Assembly: GCA_035705495.1 (NCBI GenBank)
Contig: DASSWB010000076.1
Span: 1-7,185 of the forward strand
Source: DASSWB01 sp035705495
GTDB taxonomy: Bacteria > Bacteroidota > Bacteroidia > Flavobacteriales > Flavobacteriaceae
DNA length: 7,185 nt
Direction of reading: 5' to 3'
How positions within the stretch are numbered: the first letter of the stretch is position 1; each line of letters begins with the position of its first letter. A program made the position numbers and the translations under genes. The notes under the pieces are model-generated. The model had not been told where the DNA came from. It saw only the letters and a program-made list of their open reading frames with translations, and did no database searches. Shown here piece after piece: positions 1 through 5,509 of this stretch.

Positions 1-1
1 C

Positions 2-211
2 GAACCTCGTTCAACTGATCCCGCTGTAGTGGAACAAAACATAAAAAGATTAATTGCCGAAAAGGAAGCAAAACACGCTGCAGAAAAGGCCGCTGAAGAG
101 AAAGAAGAACAAGCTAAAAAATCAAAAGAATCTTTCGGAAAAAATAAAGACGAATTAAGGAAAAAGGAACAACAAGAGAAAGAACGGAAAGCGAAAAGAA
201 AAAAGAAGTAG
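2..211 (+). CDS. C-terminal tail of an unrecognised protein (5' end outside window)
   Basis: The frame is open from the left edge of the window to a TAG stop at 209-211, giving 69 visible residues. A GTG at 29 could be read as a start, but the codons before it (E-P-R-S-T-D-P-A-V) continue the same frame without a stop, so this is more likely the end of a longer protein than a separate 60-aa gene. The visible part is extremely charged: 18 Lys and 14 Glu of 69 residues, predicted to form a long helix or coiled coil from about N-I-K-R-L-I onward, and ending in a basic cluster R-K-A-K-R-K-K-K. Such tails often contact RNA or ribosomes, but that is inference only. No domain or catalytic motif is visible, and I do not recognise the family. 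The gene converges on rsmI, with the paired repeats between them. Confidence 0.7.
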   Translation, partial: EPRSTDPAVVEQNIKRLIAEKEAKHAAEKAAEEKEEQAKKSKESFGKNKDELRKKEQQEKERKAKRKKK

Positions 212-225
212 TAAATTAATACAGT

Positions 226-318
226 TGTCATTCCGACAAAAAGAGGAATCTCTTACTTAGAAAAATTCTGCTTCGAACACAGGGATTTTCACTCCGCCAC
301 ACTATGTCCAGAATGACA
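226..318. repeat. Dispersed REP/MITE-like element, copy 1
   Basis: This 93-bp element begins TGTCATTC and ends GAATGACA, a perfect 8-bp terminal inverted repeat. A further GAC/GTC pairing lies just inside it. A second, inner pairing is possible between AATCTC (247-252) and GGGATT (282-287), with one G-U pair. It therefore folds as a long hairpin with a central loop. The left 27 bases match copy 2 at 24 positions, and the right half shares CACTCCGC and the terminal arm. It has no coding capacity. Elements with TGTCATTCCGAC arms are, from memory, scattered through many Bacteroidetes genomes between genes; that is recall, not a search. It lies just after the stop of the upstream gene. Confidence 0.75.
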
Positions 319-353
319 GGTTTACCGGGGCTGAATTCGAATGATGCAATGAA

Positions 354-449
354 TGTCATTCCGACGATAGGAGGAATCTCAAAATGTAATGAAGTCCTGC
401 TTCAAACATAAAGATTCTTTCACTCCGCTACGCTTCTTTCAGAATGACA
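354..449. repeat. Dispersed REP/MITE-like element, copy 2
   Basis: This 96-bp element has the same orientation and the same 8-bp terminal inverted repeat (TGTCATTC at 354-361, GAATGACA at 442-449) as copy 1, separated from it by 35 bp. The inner pairing is GAATCT (374-379) with AGATTC (412-417), a perfect 6 bp. The centre of the element has diverged from copy 1, while the arms and the GGAATCTC and CACTCCGC blocks are kept. It ends 6 bp before the rsmI stop codon, so the two elements fill most of the gap between convergent genes. They could act as 3'-end structures or transcription boundaries for both, although neither arm is followed by a clear T-tract. Confidence 0.75.
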
Positions 450-455
450 GTTAAA

Positions 456-1127
456 TTACTTCTTCCCAGCAACAACAATAACAATTTCTCCCTTTGGTGG
501 TTTGTTCGTGTAATGTTCCAAAACTTCGGTCGCGGTTCCTCTAATGGTCTCTTCGTGAAGTTTCGTTATTTCCCGAGATACCGAAATCGGTCTTTCGGCA
601 CCAAAAAATTCGACAAAATTCGCAAGTGTTTTTAAAAGTTTATGCGGACTCTCATAAAAAATCATTGTTCGTGTTTCTTCTGCAAGAGTTATGAATCTGG
701 ATTGTCTTCCTTTTTTAACCGGTAAAAAACCTTCAAAAATAAATCTGTCATTCGGAAATCCGCTGTTTACGAGTGCGGGAACAAATGCTGTGGCTCCTGG
801 AAGGCAATCGACTTCAATCCCCGCTTCAACACAGGCGCGAGTCAGTAAAAATCCGGGGTCACTGATAGCGGGAGTTCCAGCATCGCTGATTAACGCTATG
901 GTTTCTCCATTCTTAATGCGTTGCACAATATGCTCCACTGTTTTGTGCTCATTATGCATGTGATGACTGTGCATCTGCGTGGTAATATCGAAATGTTTTA
1001 AAAGTTTTCCGCTGTTACGTGTGTCTTCCGCCAAAATAAGATCGACTTCCTGAAGAACTTTGACAGCCCTAAAAGTCATATCCTCAAGGTTTCCAATAGG
1101 TGTTGGAACCAGATAAAGTTTTGCCAT
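456..1127 (-). CDS. rsmI: 16S rRNA (cytidine(1402)-2'-O)-methyltransferase RsmI
   Basis: A cytoplasmic S-adenosylmethionine-dependent enzyme that 2'-O-methylates C1402 of 16S rRNA in the decoding centre, acting with RsmH, which adds the base methyl at the same nucleotide. It belongs to the tetrapyrrole-methylase-like fold. Motifs seen in order: the N-terminal PTPIGNLED at residues 8-16, AEDTR at 33-37, the glycine-rich ISDAGTPAISDPG at 80-92, LPGATAFVPAL at 109-119, FYESPHKL at 157-164, and a C-terminal GEIVIVV. At 223 aa it is shorter than the ~286-aa Escherichia coli protein and lacks its C-terminal extension, which I believe is usual for flavobacteria. The ATG at 1127 fits the conserved M-x-x-L-Y-L-V-P-T-P start and follows an A-rich stretch. 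It lies 23 bp downstream of the uncharacterised 242-aa gene on the same strand, so co-transcription is likely. Its 3' end abuts repeat copy 2. Confidence 0.96.
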   Translation of the reverse strand: MAKLYLVPTPIGNLEDMTFRAVKVLQEVDLILAEDTRNSGKLLKHFDITTQMHSHHMHNEHKTVEHIVQRIKNGETIALISDAGTPAISDPGFLLTRACVEAGIEVDCLPGATAFVPALVNSGFPNDRFIFEGFLPVKKGRQSRFITLAEETRTMIFYESPHKLLKTLANFVEFFGAERPISVSREITKLHEETIRGTATEVLEHYTNKPPKGEIVIVVAGKK

Positions 1128-1150
1128 TCAGTTTTTTTTTGAAAAAGGGC

Positions 1151-1879
1151 TTAATTGAATTTATTGTCGATGATATCCAAAAAACGAGCTTCGTATATTT
1201 CTTTTCCTTCCCAGTTATTATAATCCGGTTTTACAACTTGTGCAATAAAATAGTAAACCTCTTCCTGAGTCTTAAAAGTGTTTAATTGGGAAAGAACCCG
1301 GTTGTAATCGGTTGCGCTTCCATCAAAAAGATGTTTTATGAATGCAATGCGATCATTCAATCCAATATTGATTCCTTTCCGGAGTTTATGATTTAAAGAT
1401 TGTGGCCTTTCTTCTGTATCATACGCTTTTTTAGGTTCAAACTGTGGTAAATTGTCGTAATCAACATCAATTTGAAAACCTTGTTCAAAGGATTTTTCGG
1501 CTGTATTCTCCTCCAAATTGGGAGCCACTGTGTCGTCGTCCGGCATTTGAGAAACAATGTTTTTTATTTTTTCCGTGTTGGGTTCTACCAAGGATTCATC
1601 TTCTTCTCTTTCCGAAAGCTGTTCCGGTGCATATTTCATGCTTCTCATGGATTCCGTAGCAAACATTTCGGTGGGAACAACTCTTTCTAATTTTTTTTCG
1701 GATTTCAGTTTGTTTTCCAAAGGTTGTGATTCTTCAAGATTTTTTTCCACGAAGTTCAAAACCGTCAATTTTTCGTAAATTTTTCTTGAGCGATTTTGAA
1801 GATCAATCCAAGAAGATTCGTTTTCTTCCAAAATTTCATTTGCCAATTCTTTCAATTCTGTTATCAATTTTTTCTTCAT
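1151..1879 (-). CDS. Conserved flavobacterial protein of unknown function, upstream of rsmI
   Basis: I do not recognise a named family. The 242-aa product has three parts. Residues 1-50 are a charged, probably helical segment (starting MKKKLITELKELANEILEE) with Y-E-K-L-T-V-L-x-F-V near 35-44. Residues ~50-165 are an acidic, low-complexity linker rich in Glu, Asp, Ser and Pro. Residues ~169-237 form a compact, mostly helical C-terminal module with I-N-I-G-L-N-D-R-I-A-F-I-K-H-L-F-D-G, then D-Y-N-R-V-L-S-Q-L-N, and a Trp/Tyr-rich end. That L-N-D-R-x-x-F-x-x-x-L-F-x-G pattern resembles a module I associate with uncharacterised Bacteroidetes proteins, but I cannot name it. There is no signal peptide, membrane segment or visible catalytic motif, so it is probably cytoplasmic. 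It is divergent from tdk and probably the first gene of a transcript with rsmI, which hints at, but does not show, a role near translation. Codon use looks like that of its neighbours. Confidence 0.85.
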   Translation of the reverse strand: MKKKLITELKELANEILEENESSWIDLQNRSRKIYEKLTVLNFVEKNLEESQPLENKLKSEKKLERVVPTEMFATESMRSMKYAPEQLSEREEDESLVEPNTEKIKNIVSQMPDDDTVAPNLEENTAEKSFEQGFQIDVDYDNLPQFEPKKAYDTEERPQSLNHKLRKGINIGLNDRIAFIKHLFDGSATDYNRVLSQLNTFKTQEEVYYFIAQVVKPDYNNWEGKEIYEARFLDIIDNKFN

Positions 1880-1920
1880 AACTTTCAGTATATGGACAAT
1901 TTCTTCGGTTGTAAATTCAA

Positions 1921-1928
1921 TAAATTTG
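1921..1928 (+). promoter_or_regulatory. Candidate -7 promoter box for tdk-alr
   Basis: TAAATTTG matches the Bacteroidetes TAnnTTTG -7 consensus exactly and lies 52 bp before the tdk ATG, inside the divergent 1880-1980 gap. No good TTG/TTTG -33 element is seen at the expected ~19-21 bp spacing, so this is only a candidate. The leader between the box and tdk also holds small AT-rich hairpins (e.g. TTTCA/TGAAA at 1959-1971). No convincing box was found for the opposite-strand gene starting at 1879. Confidence 0.35.
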
Positions 1929-1980
1929 TTTCACCTTTATAAAAAAAGGCTTTTATTTTTTTCATTCTGAAAATTACAAA

Positions 1981-2616
1981 ATGTTTCTCGAAAATACAGT
2001 AAATCATAAAGAGCAATTTGGTTGGATTGAAGTTATTTGCGGATCCATGTTTTCCGGAAAGACAGAGGAATTGATTCGCCGACTGAAAAGAGCTCAATTT
2101 GCGAAACAAAAAGTCGAAATATTCAAGCCGGCGATTGATGTAAGATACAACGAAGAAATGGTGGTTTCCCACGATTCCAACGAAATAAGATCAACTCCTG
2201 TCCCGGCCGCGGCAAATATCAGAATTCTTGCAGATGATTGCGATGTGGTGGGAATTGATGAAGCCCAGTTTTTTGACGATGAAATCGTACGGGTCTGCAA
2301 TGATTTGGCCAATAAGGGAACGCGGGTAATTGTTGCCGGTTTGGATATGGATTTTAAAGGAAATCCCTTCGGACCCATGCCAGCTCTTATGGCGACTGCG
2401 GAATATGTGACCAAAGTACATGCTGTTTGTACCAGGACCGGAAATTTGGCTCAGTACAGCTATCGGAAAACATCAAACGAAAATCTTGTGCTTTTGGGCG
2501 AAACCGAAGAATATGAACCTTTAAGCAGGGCGGCTTTTTATAAAGCAATGCTTAAAGAGAAAGTGAAAAAAATAAATGTCAATGATGCGAAAGAAATTTC
2601 CCAAAAAAAAGAATAG
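1981..2616 (+). CDS. tdk: Thymidine kinase (type II)
   Basis: A cytoplasmic salvage enzyme that phosphorylates thymidine to dTMP with ATP. The P-loop G-S-M-F-S-G-K-T is at residues 21-28. The DEAQFF segment at 93-98 holds the family's catalytic glutamate (E94). G-L-D-M-D-F-K-G-x-P-F (120-130) is the usual lasso-side substrate region. At 211 aa the length is normal for the family plus a short charged tail. The start M-F-L-E-N-T-V-N-H fits flavobacterial homologues as I remember them, and the ATG follows an A-rich leader. Oddity: the usual structural zinc site (CxxC plus CxxC/H) is largely gone. Only C150 remains, with T153 in place of the second Cys, and S182 and A185 where the second pair is expected. 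It begins a tight run with alr: its TAG stop is followed at once by an in-frame TAA that overlaps the alr ATG. Confidence 0.96.
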   Translation: MFLENTVNHKEQFGWIEVICGSMFSGKTEELIRRLKRAQFAKQKVEIFKPAIDVRYNEEMVVSHDSNEIRSTPVPAAANIRILADDCDVVGIDEAQFFDDEIVRVCNDLANKGTRVIVAGLDMDFKGNPFGPMPALMATAEYVTKVHAVCTRTGNLAQYSYRKTSNENLVLLGETEEYEPLSRAAFYKAMLKEKVKKINVNDAKEISQKKE

Positions 2617-2618
2617 TA

Positions 2619-3725
2619 ATGCCACAAACTCACGAAACGGTTCTTGAAATAGATTTAAGTGCACTCGAACAGAATTACCGTTTTTTACGATCCAACATCC
2701 CGAAAGAAACAAAATTCATGGCCGTCGTAAAAGCGTTTGGCTACGGAAGCCATGTTTTTTCCATCACAAAAAAATTGGAAACCTTGGGTGTAGATTACTT
2801 TGCGGTCGCTTATACTTCTGAAGGCGTCGCTTTACGGGATGCAGGAATTACGACGCCCATTTTGGTACTGCATCCGCAGTCCATCAATTTTGAAACGCTT
2901 ATAGAACGCTGTTTGGAACCCAGTATTTACAGTCAGTTTGTATTACGTGAATTTATAAAAACCACTGAAAAATTAGGGCAGAAAGATTACCCCGTACATA
3001 TTAAATTCAACACAGGACTTAATCGTCTTGGGTTTACAATTGATGAACTGGACGTAATATACAATCAGCTGAACGATACGAATTCCATTAAAGTGAAGTC
3101 GCTTTTTTCGCATTTGGCCGACAGTGAAGATTGGAAGGAACGGGAATTTACATTGGAACAGATTTATTTGTTCCGAAGAATTGCCGCCGATTTTTTCGAA
3201 AATCAAAAACAAGAACCATGGGTTCATATCTGCAATACTTCTGGGATTATCAACTATCCCGAAGCAACTTTTGATATGGTAAGAAGCGGCATCGGACTTT
3301 ATGGTTATTCAAATAGTACTGAACTCGACTCTCAATTGAAACCAGTTGCCACACTTAAATCCATTATTTCCCAAATACACCACCTAAAAAAAGGAGAAAG
3401 CGTAGGATACAACCGAATTTTTAAAGCTGAAAAACCGACCACCACGGCCACCATCCCCATAGGTCATGCCGATGGAATTGGAAGGCAATACGGACAAGGA
3501 AAAGGAGTTTTTTTCATTAATGGAAAACCAGCAAAAATAATTGGAAATGTTTGTATGGATATGTTGATGCTTGATATCACCGACATTGAATGCGAAGAAG
3601 GTGATGAAGTGATAATTTTCGGTAAAGACGCTCCGGCAACTCTAATTTCTGAAGGAGCTGGAACTATTTCTTATGAACTGATAACCGGAATTTCACAAAG
3701 GGTGAAAAGAGTGGTAATTGAATAA
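2619..3725 (+). CDS. alr: Alanine racemase, PLP-dependent
   Basis: Interconverts L- and D-alanine in the cytoplasm and so supplies D-Ala for peptidoglycan. It is a fold-type III PLP enzyme with an N-terminal barrel and a C-terminal beta domain. The PLP-binding lysine is K38 in V-V-K-A-F-G-Y-G; the common form is VKANAYGHG, so the pocket differs slightly. Counterparts of the Geobacillus residues are visible: K129 (the carbamylated lysine position) and R136 in K-F-N-T-G-L-N-R-L-G-F, R222 in V-R-S-G-I-G-L-Y-G, the second catalytic base Y264 in S-V-G-Y-N-R, and M313-D314 in N-V-C-M-D-M. At 368 aa it is full length. In some Bacteroidetes this domain is fused to MurF; here it stands alone. The ATG is only 2 bp after the tdk stop, so the two are almost certainly co-transcribed and perhaps translationally coupled. 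Confidence 0.96.
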   Translation: MPQTHETVLEIDLSALEQNYRFLRSNIPKETKFMAVVKAFGYGSHVFSITKKLETLGVDYFAVAYTSEGVALRDAGITTPILVLHPQSINFETLIERCLEPSIYSQFVLREFIKTTEKLGQKDYPVHIKFNTGLNRLGFTIDELDVIYNQLNDTNSIKVKSLFSHLADSEDWKEREFTLEQIYLFRRIAADFFENQKQEPWVHICNTSGIINYPEATFDMVRSGIGLYGYSNSTELDSQLKPVATLKSIISQIHHLKKGESVGYNRIFKAEKPTTTATIPIGHADGIGRQYGQGKGVFFINGKPAKIIGNVCMDMLMLDITDIECEEGDEVIIFGKDAPATLISEGAGTISYELITGISQRVKRVVIE

Positions 3726-3761
3726 TTTTATTATCTTTAATCACAACCAAAACTAAAAAAT

Positions 3762-4193
3762 ATGGGATTTTTTAAAGATTTTAAGACCTTCTTGTTAAAA
3801 GGAGATATCGTTGCTCTTGCAACTGCGGTGGTTCTTGGAACCGCTTTTAACAAAATTGTTTCATCCGCTGTAGATGATGTTTTAATGCCAATCATCGGTT
3901 TGTTCACGGGTGGTGTTGATTTCAGTCAGCAGTTCATATCCTTGGACGGCGAAAGTTATGCAACTTTGGACGCGGCAAAAGAAGCCGGCGCTGCTACCCT
4001 GACCTACGGGAATTTCATTCAGGCCATTATCAATTTTGTTGTTATTGGATTGTTCATTTATTTCCTTTTAAAATCTTACGAAAAAACCAAAAAGAAAAAA
4101 GAAGAAGCTCCGGCCGCACCTGCAGGTCCAACTCAAGAGGAATTGCTTATTCAAATTCGTGATGAACTGAAAAGACAGAACACTCAAAAATAA
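3762..4193 (+). CDS. mscL: Large-conductance mechanosensitive channel MscL
   Basis: An inner-membrane homopentameric channel that opens under membrane tension and releases solutes on hypo-osmotic shock. At 143 aa it is close to E. coli MscL (136 aa). Visible parts: an amphipathic N-terminal helix (M-G-F-F-K-D-F-K-T-F), TM1 about residues 15-43 with L19 and G-T-A-F-N-K-I-V-S-S (26-35), a periplasmic loop, TM2 about 83-104, a basic cluster (108-113), a Pro/Ala linker, and the C-terminal bundle helix T-Q-E-E-L-L-I-Q-I-R-D-E-L (124-136). Oddity: compared with E. coli the pore-lining stretch reads A18-L-A-T21-A22 instead of D18-L-A-V21-G22. It lies 36 bp after alr. A near-consensus TATCTTTA (3732-3739) sits in that gap, so a private promoter is possible, but there is no terminator before it. 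The shared transcript would end at the terminator after this gene. Confidence 0.97.
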   Translation: MGFFKDFKTFLLKGDIVALATAVVLGTAFNKIVSSAVDDVLMPIIGLFTGGVDFSQQFISLDGESYATLDAAKEAGAATLTYGNFIQAIINFVVIGLFIYFLLKSYEKTKKKKEEAPAAPAGPTQEELLIQIRDELKRQNTQK

Positions 4194-4194
4194 T

Positions 4195-4216
4195 AGCGGT
4201 CACCGCTACACTATGT
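4195..4216. repeat. Palindrome plus fragment resembling the dispersed repeat
   Basis: AGCGGT-C-ACCGCT (4195-4207) is a perfect palindrome about a central C, starting one base after the mscL stop. It runs into ACACTATGT. The stretch CACCGCTACACTATGT (4201-4216) resembles CACTCCGCCACACTATGT in repeat copy 1 (290-307), with one mismatch and a 2-base gap. It may be a remnant of the same element or chance similarity. Confidence 0.35.
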
Positions 4217-4223
4217 TTAACCC

Positions 4224-4261
4224 AAAACCCTTTTCCTTATCTACGGAAAAGGGTTTTTTTT
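4224..4261 (+). terminator. Strong intrinsic terminator after mscL
   Basis: A perfect 13-bp stem pairs AAAACCCTTTTCC (4224-4236) with GGAAAAGGGTTTT (4245-4257) around an 8-nt loop, and the T run continues to 4261. It sits 30 bp after the mscL stop and 73 bp before asd. It should end the tdk-alr-mscL transcript and separate asd from it. The A-run on the left arm could give some termination in the other direction too, but no minus-strand gene is nearby. Confidence 0.93.
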
Positions 4262-4333
4262 GTGCATTCTTTCCAAACTCAACCAAGAAAAGCACAATTT
4301 TTGAAGTATTTTTACATCTGAAAAATTTAGAAA

Positions 4334-5347
4334 ATGAAAATAGCAGTCGTCGGTGCCACGGGAATGGTTGGCCAAATAATGTTGAAAATTTTGGAAGAAA
4401 GAAAATTTCCGGTTACCGAATTATTGGCGGTTGCTTCGGAAAAATCCGTAGGCAAAACTATCATTTTTCAGAATAAGGAAATTGAAGTAATCGGACTAAA
4501 AGAAGCGGTTTTGGCGAAACCCGATATTGCCTTATTTTCAGCCGGTGGAGAAACTTCTCTTAAATGGGCGCCAAAATTTGCTGCAAACGGAACCACAGTA
4601 ATCGACAATTCTTCGGCTTGGAGAATGGATCTCAATAAAAAATTGATCATTCCCGAAATCAATGCCTCCGAATTGACTTGGGAAGATAAAATCATCGCGA
4701 ATCCAAATTGTTCCACCATTCAAATGGTGATGGCTTTGGCACCGCTTCATAAAAAATTCAAAATCAAAAGAATCGTTGTTTCCACCTACCAATCAATTAC
4801 CGGAACCGGCGTTAAAGCTGTTCAGCAGCTGGAGAATGAATATAAAAACGAAAAAGGAGAAATGGCGTATCCTTATCCTATTCATCAAAATGCAATTCCG
4901 CAGTGCGACGTTTTTGAAGATAACGCATACACGAAGGAGGAAATGAAGCTGATCAACGAAACCAAAAAAATTCTACGAGACGATTCCATTCAAATTACTT
5001 CAACTGCGATTAGAATTCCCGTGGTTGGCGGACATAGTGAAGCGGTAAATGTGGAATTTGAAAATGATTTTACCGAATCTGAAGTCAGAAAACTATTACA
5101 CGATTTTCCAGGTGTAACTGTTCAAGATAATCCCGATGTGAAAATGTATCCGATGCCGATTTATGCAGAAGGAAAAGATGATGTTTTCGTGGGACGAATC
5201 CGAAGAGATTATTCCCAACCAAACACGCTAAATATGTGGATTGTTTCGGATAACCTCAGAAAAGGTGCGGCTACAAACACCATTCAAATTGCTGAATATT
5301 TGGTCAAGAAAAAGGATTTGGAACAAAACTGGACGAAGATTCTTTAA
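4334..5347 (+). CDS. asd: Aspartate-semialdehyde dehydrogenase
   Basis: Reduces L-aspartyl-4-phosphate to L-aspartate 4-semialdehyde with NADPH. This is the branch-point step toward lysine/diaminopimelate, threonine and methionine. The NADP-binding motif G-A-T-G-M-V-G is at residues 7-13. The catalytic cysteine is C126 in N-P-N-C-S-T. Q153 in T-Y-Q-S lies in the conserved S-I-T-G-T-G region. R227 and H234 in I-R-I-P-V-V-G-G-H-S-E are the substrate-binding arginine and the acid/base histidine. At 337 aa it has the size and motif spacing of the shorter (Gram-positive-like) ASADH class. The ATG gives M-K-I-A-V-V-G-A-T-G, with the nucleotide fold starting at once, and follows A-rich DNA. A TATTTTTA (4307-4314), one base off the TAnnTTTG box, lies 19 bp upstream and is the best promoter candidate, though no -33 element is clear. 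The terminator upstream makes this an independent unit. Confidence 0.96.
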   Translation: MKIAVVGATGMVGQIMLKILEERKFPVTELLAVASEKSVGKTIIFQNKEIEVIGLKEAVLAKPDIALFSAGGETSLKWAPKFAANGTTVIDNSSAWRMDLNKKLIIPEINASELTWEDKIIANPNCSTIQMVMALAPLHKKFKIKRIVVSTYQSITGTGVKAVQQLENEYKNEKGEMAYPYPIHQNAIPQCDVFEDNAYTKEEMKLINETKKILRDDSIQITSTAIRIPVVGGHSEAVNVEFENDFTESEVRKLLHDFPGVTVQDNPDVKMYPMPIYAEGKDDVFVGRIRRDYSQPNTLNMWIVSDNLRKGAATNTIQIAEYLVKKKDLEQNWTKIL

Positions 5348-5368
5348 TCCGATCCACTTTTTATCGGA
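5348..5368 (+). terminator. Weak hairpin just after asd, possible terminator
   Basis: TCCGAT (5348-5353) pairs with ATCGGA (5363-5368) around a 9-nt loop containing TTTTT, directly after the asd stop codon. The stem is short and no T-tract follows it, so termination here is uncertain. No better 3' structure is seen before the next gene. Confidence 0.3.
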
Positions 5369-5398
5369 ATTTCAATGAACTACCTCGAAAAAATGTAT

Positions 5399-5433
5399 CA
5401 AATTCCAAAAAAACAAATCCCAAATTCCAAAAA
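5399..5433. repeat. Short direct repeat CAAATTCCAAAAA
   Basis: The 13-mer CAAATTCCAAAAA occurs exactly at 5399-5411 and 5421-5433 (period 22), with a degenerate unit CAAATCC at 5414-5420 between them. It is non-coding sequence in the 162-bp gap between asd and the peptidase gene. Similar A-rich CAAATTCC strings are, from memory, common in flavobacterial spacers. No function can be assigned. Confidence 0.5.
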
Positions 5434-5452
5434 GAGGAAAACGCTGCAATCA

Positions 5453-5484
5453 TCTGGAAATTAAATCCTAAAAGATTAAATTTA
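5453..5484 (+). promoter_or_regulatory. Candidate promoter of the prolyl oligopeptidase gene
   Basis: TAAATTTA (5477-5484) matches the TAnnTTTG -7 box at all but the last fixed base. TCTG (5453-5456), one base off TTTG, lies 20 bp upstream, within the usual Bacteroidetes -33/-7 spacing. The box is 25 bp from the ATG, giving a short leader. A direct repeat ATTAAAT (5460-5466 and 5475-5481) overlaps it. AT-rich DNA gives such matches by chance, so this is weak. Confidence 0.28.
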
Positions 5485-5509
5485 CCGTCATGTTAAAAAA
5501 TTTTCCATT

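Noticed and set aside
29..211. A separate 60-aa protein starting at the GTG at 29
   Set aside because: The same frame is open upstream to the window edge, so a C-terminal tail of a longer gene is more likely.
226..449. The two repeats as a CRISPR array
   Set aside because: Units are ~95 bp with inverted-repeat ends and diverged centres, there are only two, and there are no cas genes.
691..963. Plus-strand 90-aa frame inside rsmI
   Set aside because: Entirely antisense to the well-conserved rsmI; no recognisable protein features.
1931..1967. AT-rich hairpins before tdk as a riboswitch or attenuator
   Set aside because: The stems are short (5-6 bp), made mostly of A-T pairs, and no known aptamer features are visible.
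1885..2172. Minus-strand 95-aa frame across the divergent gap and the 5' end of tdk
   Set aside because: It overlaps the conserved P-loop region of tdk and the promoter region, and its product looks like random AT-rich translation.
4213..4476. Plus-strand 87-aa frame between mscL and asd
   Set aside because: It reads through the intrinsic terminator and the asd start in another frame, so it is a shadow of real features.
5375..5464. A 29-aa frame in the asd-peptidase gap
   Set aside because: It is made of the A-rich direct repeat, has no conserved look, and lies in DNA rich in such short frames.
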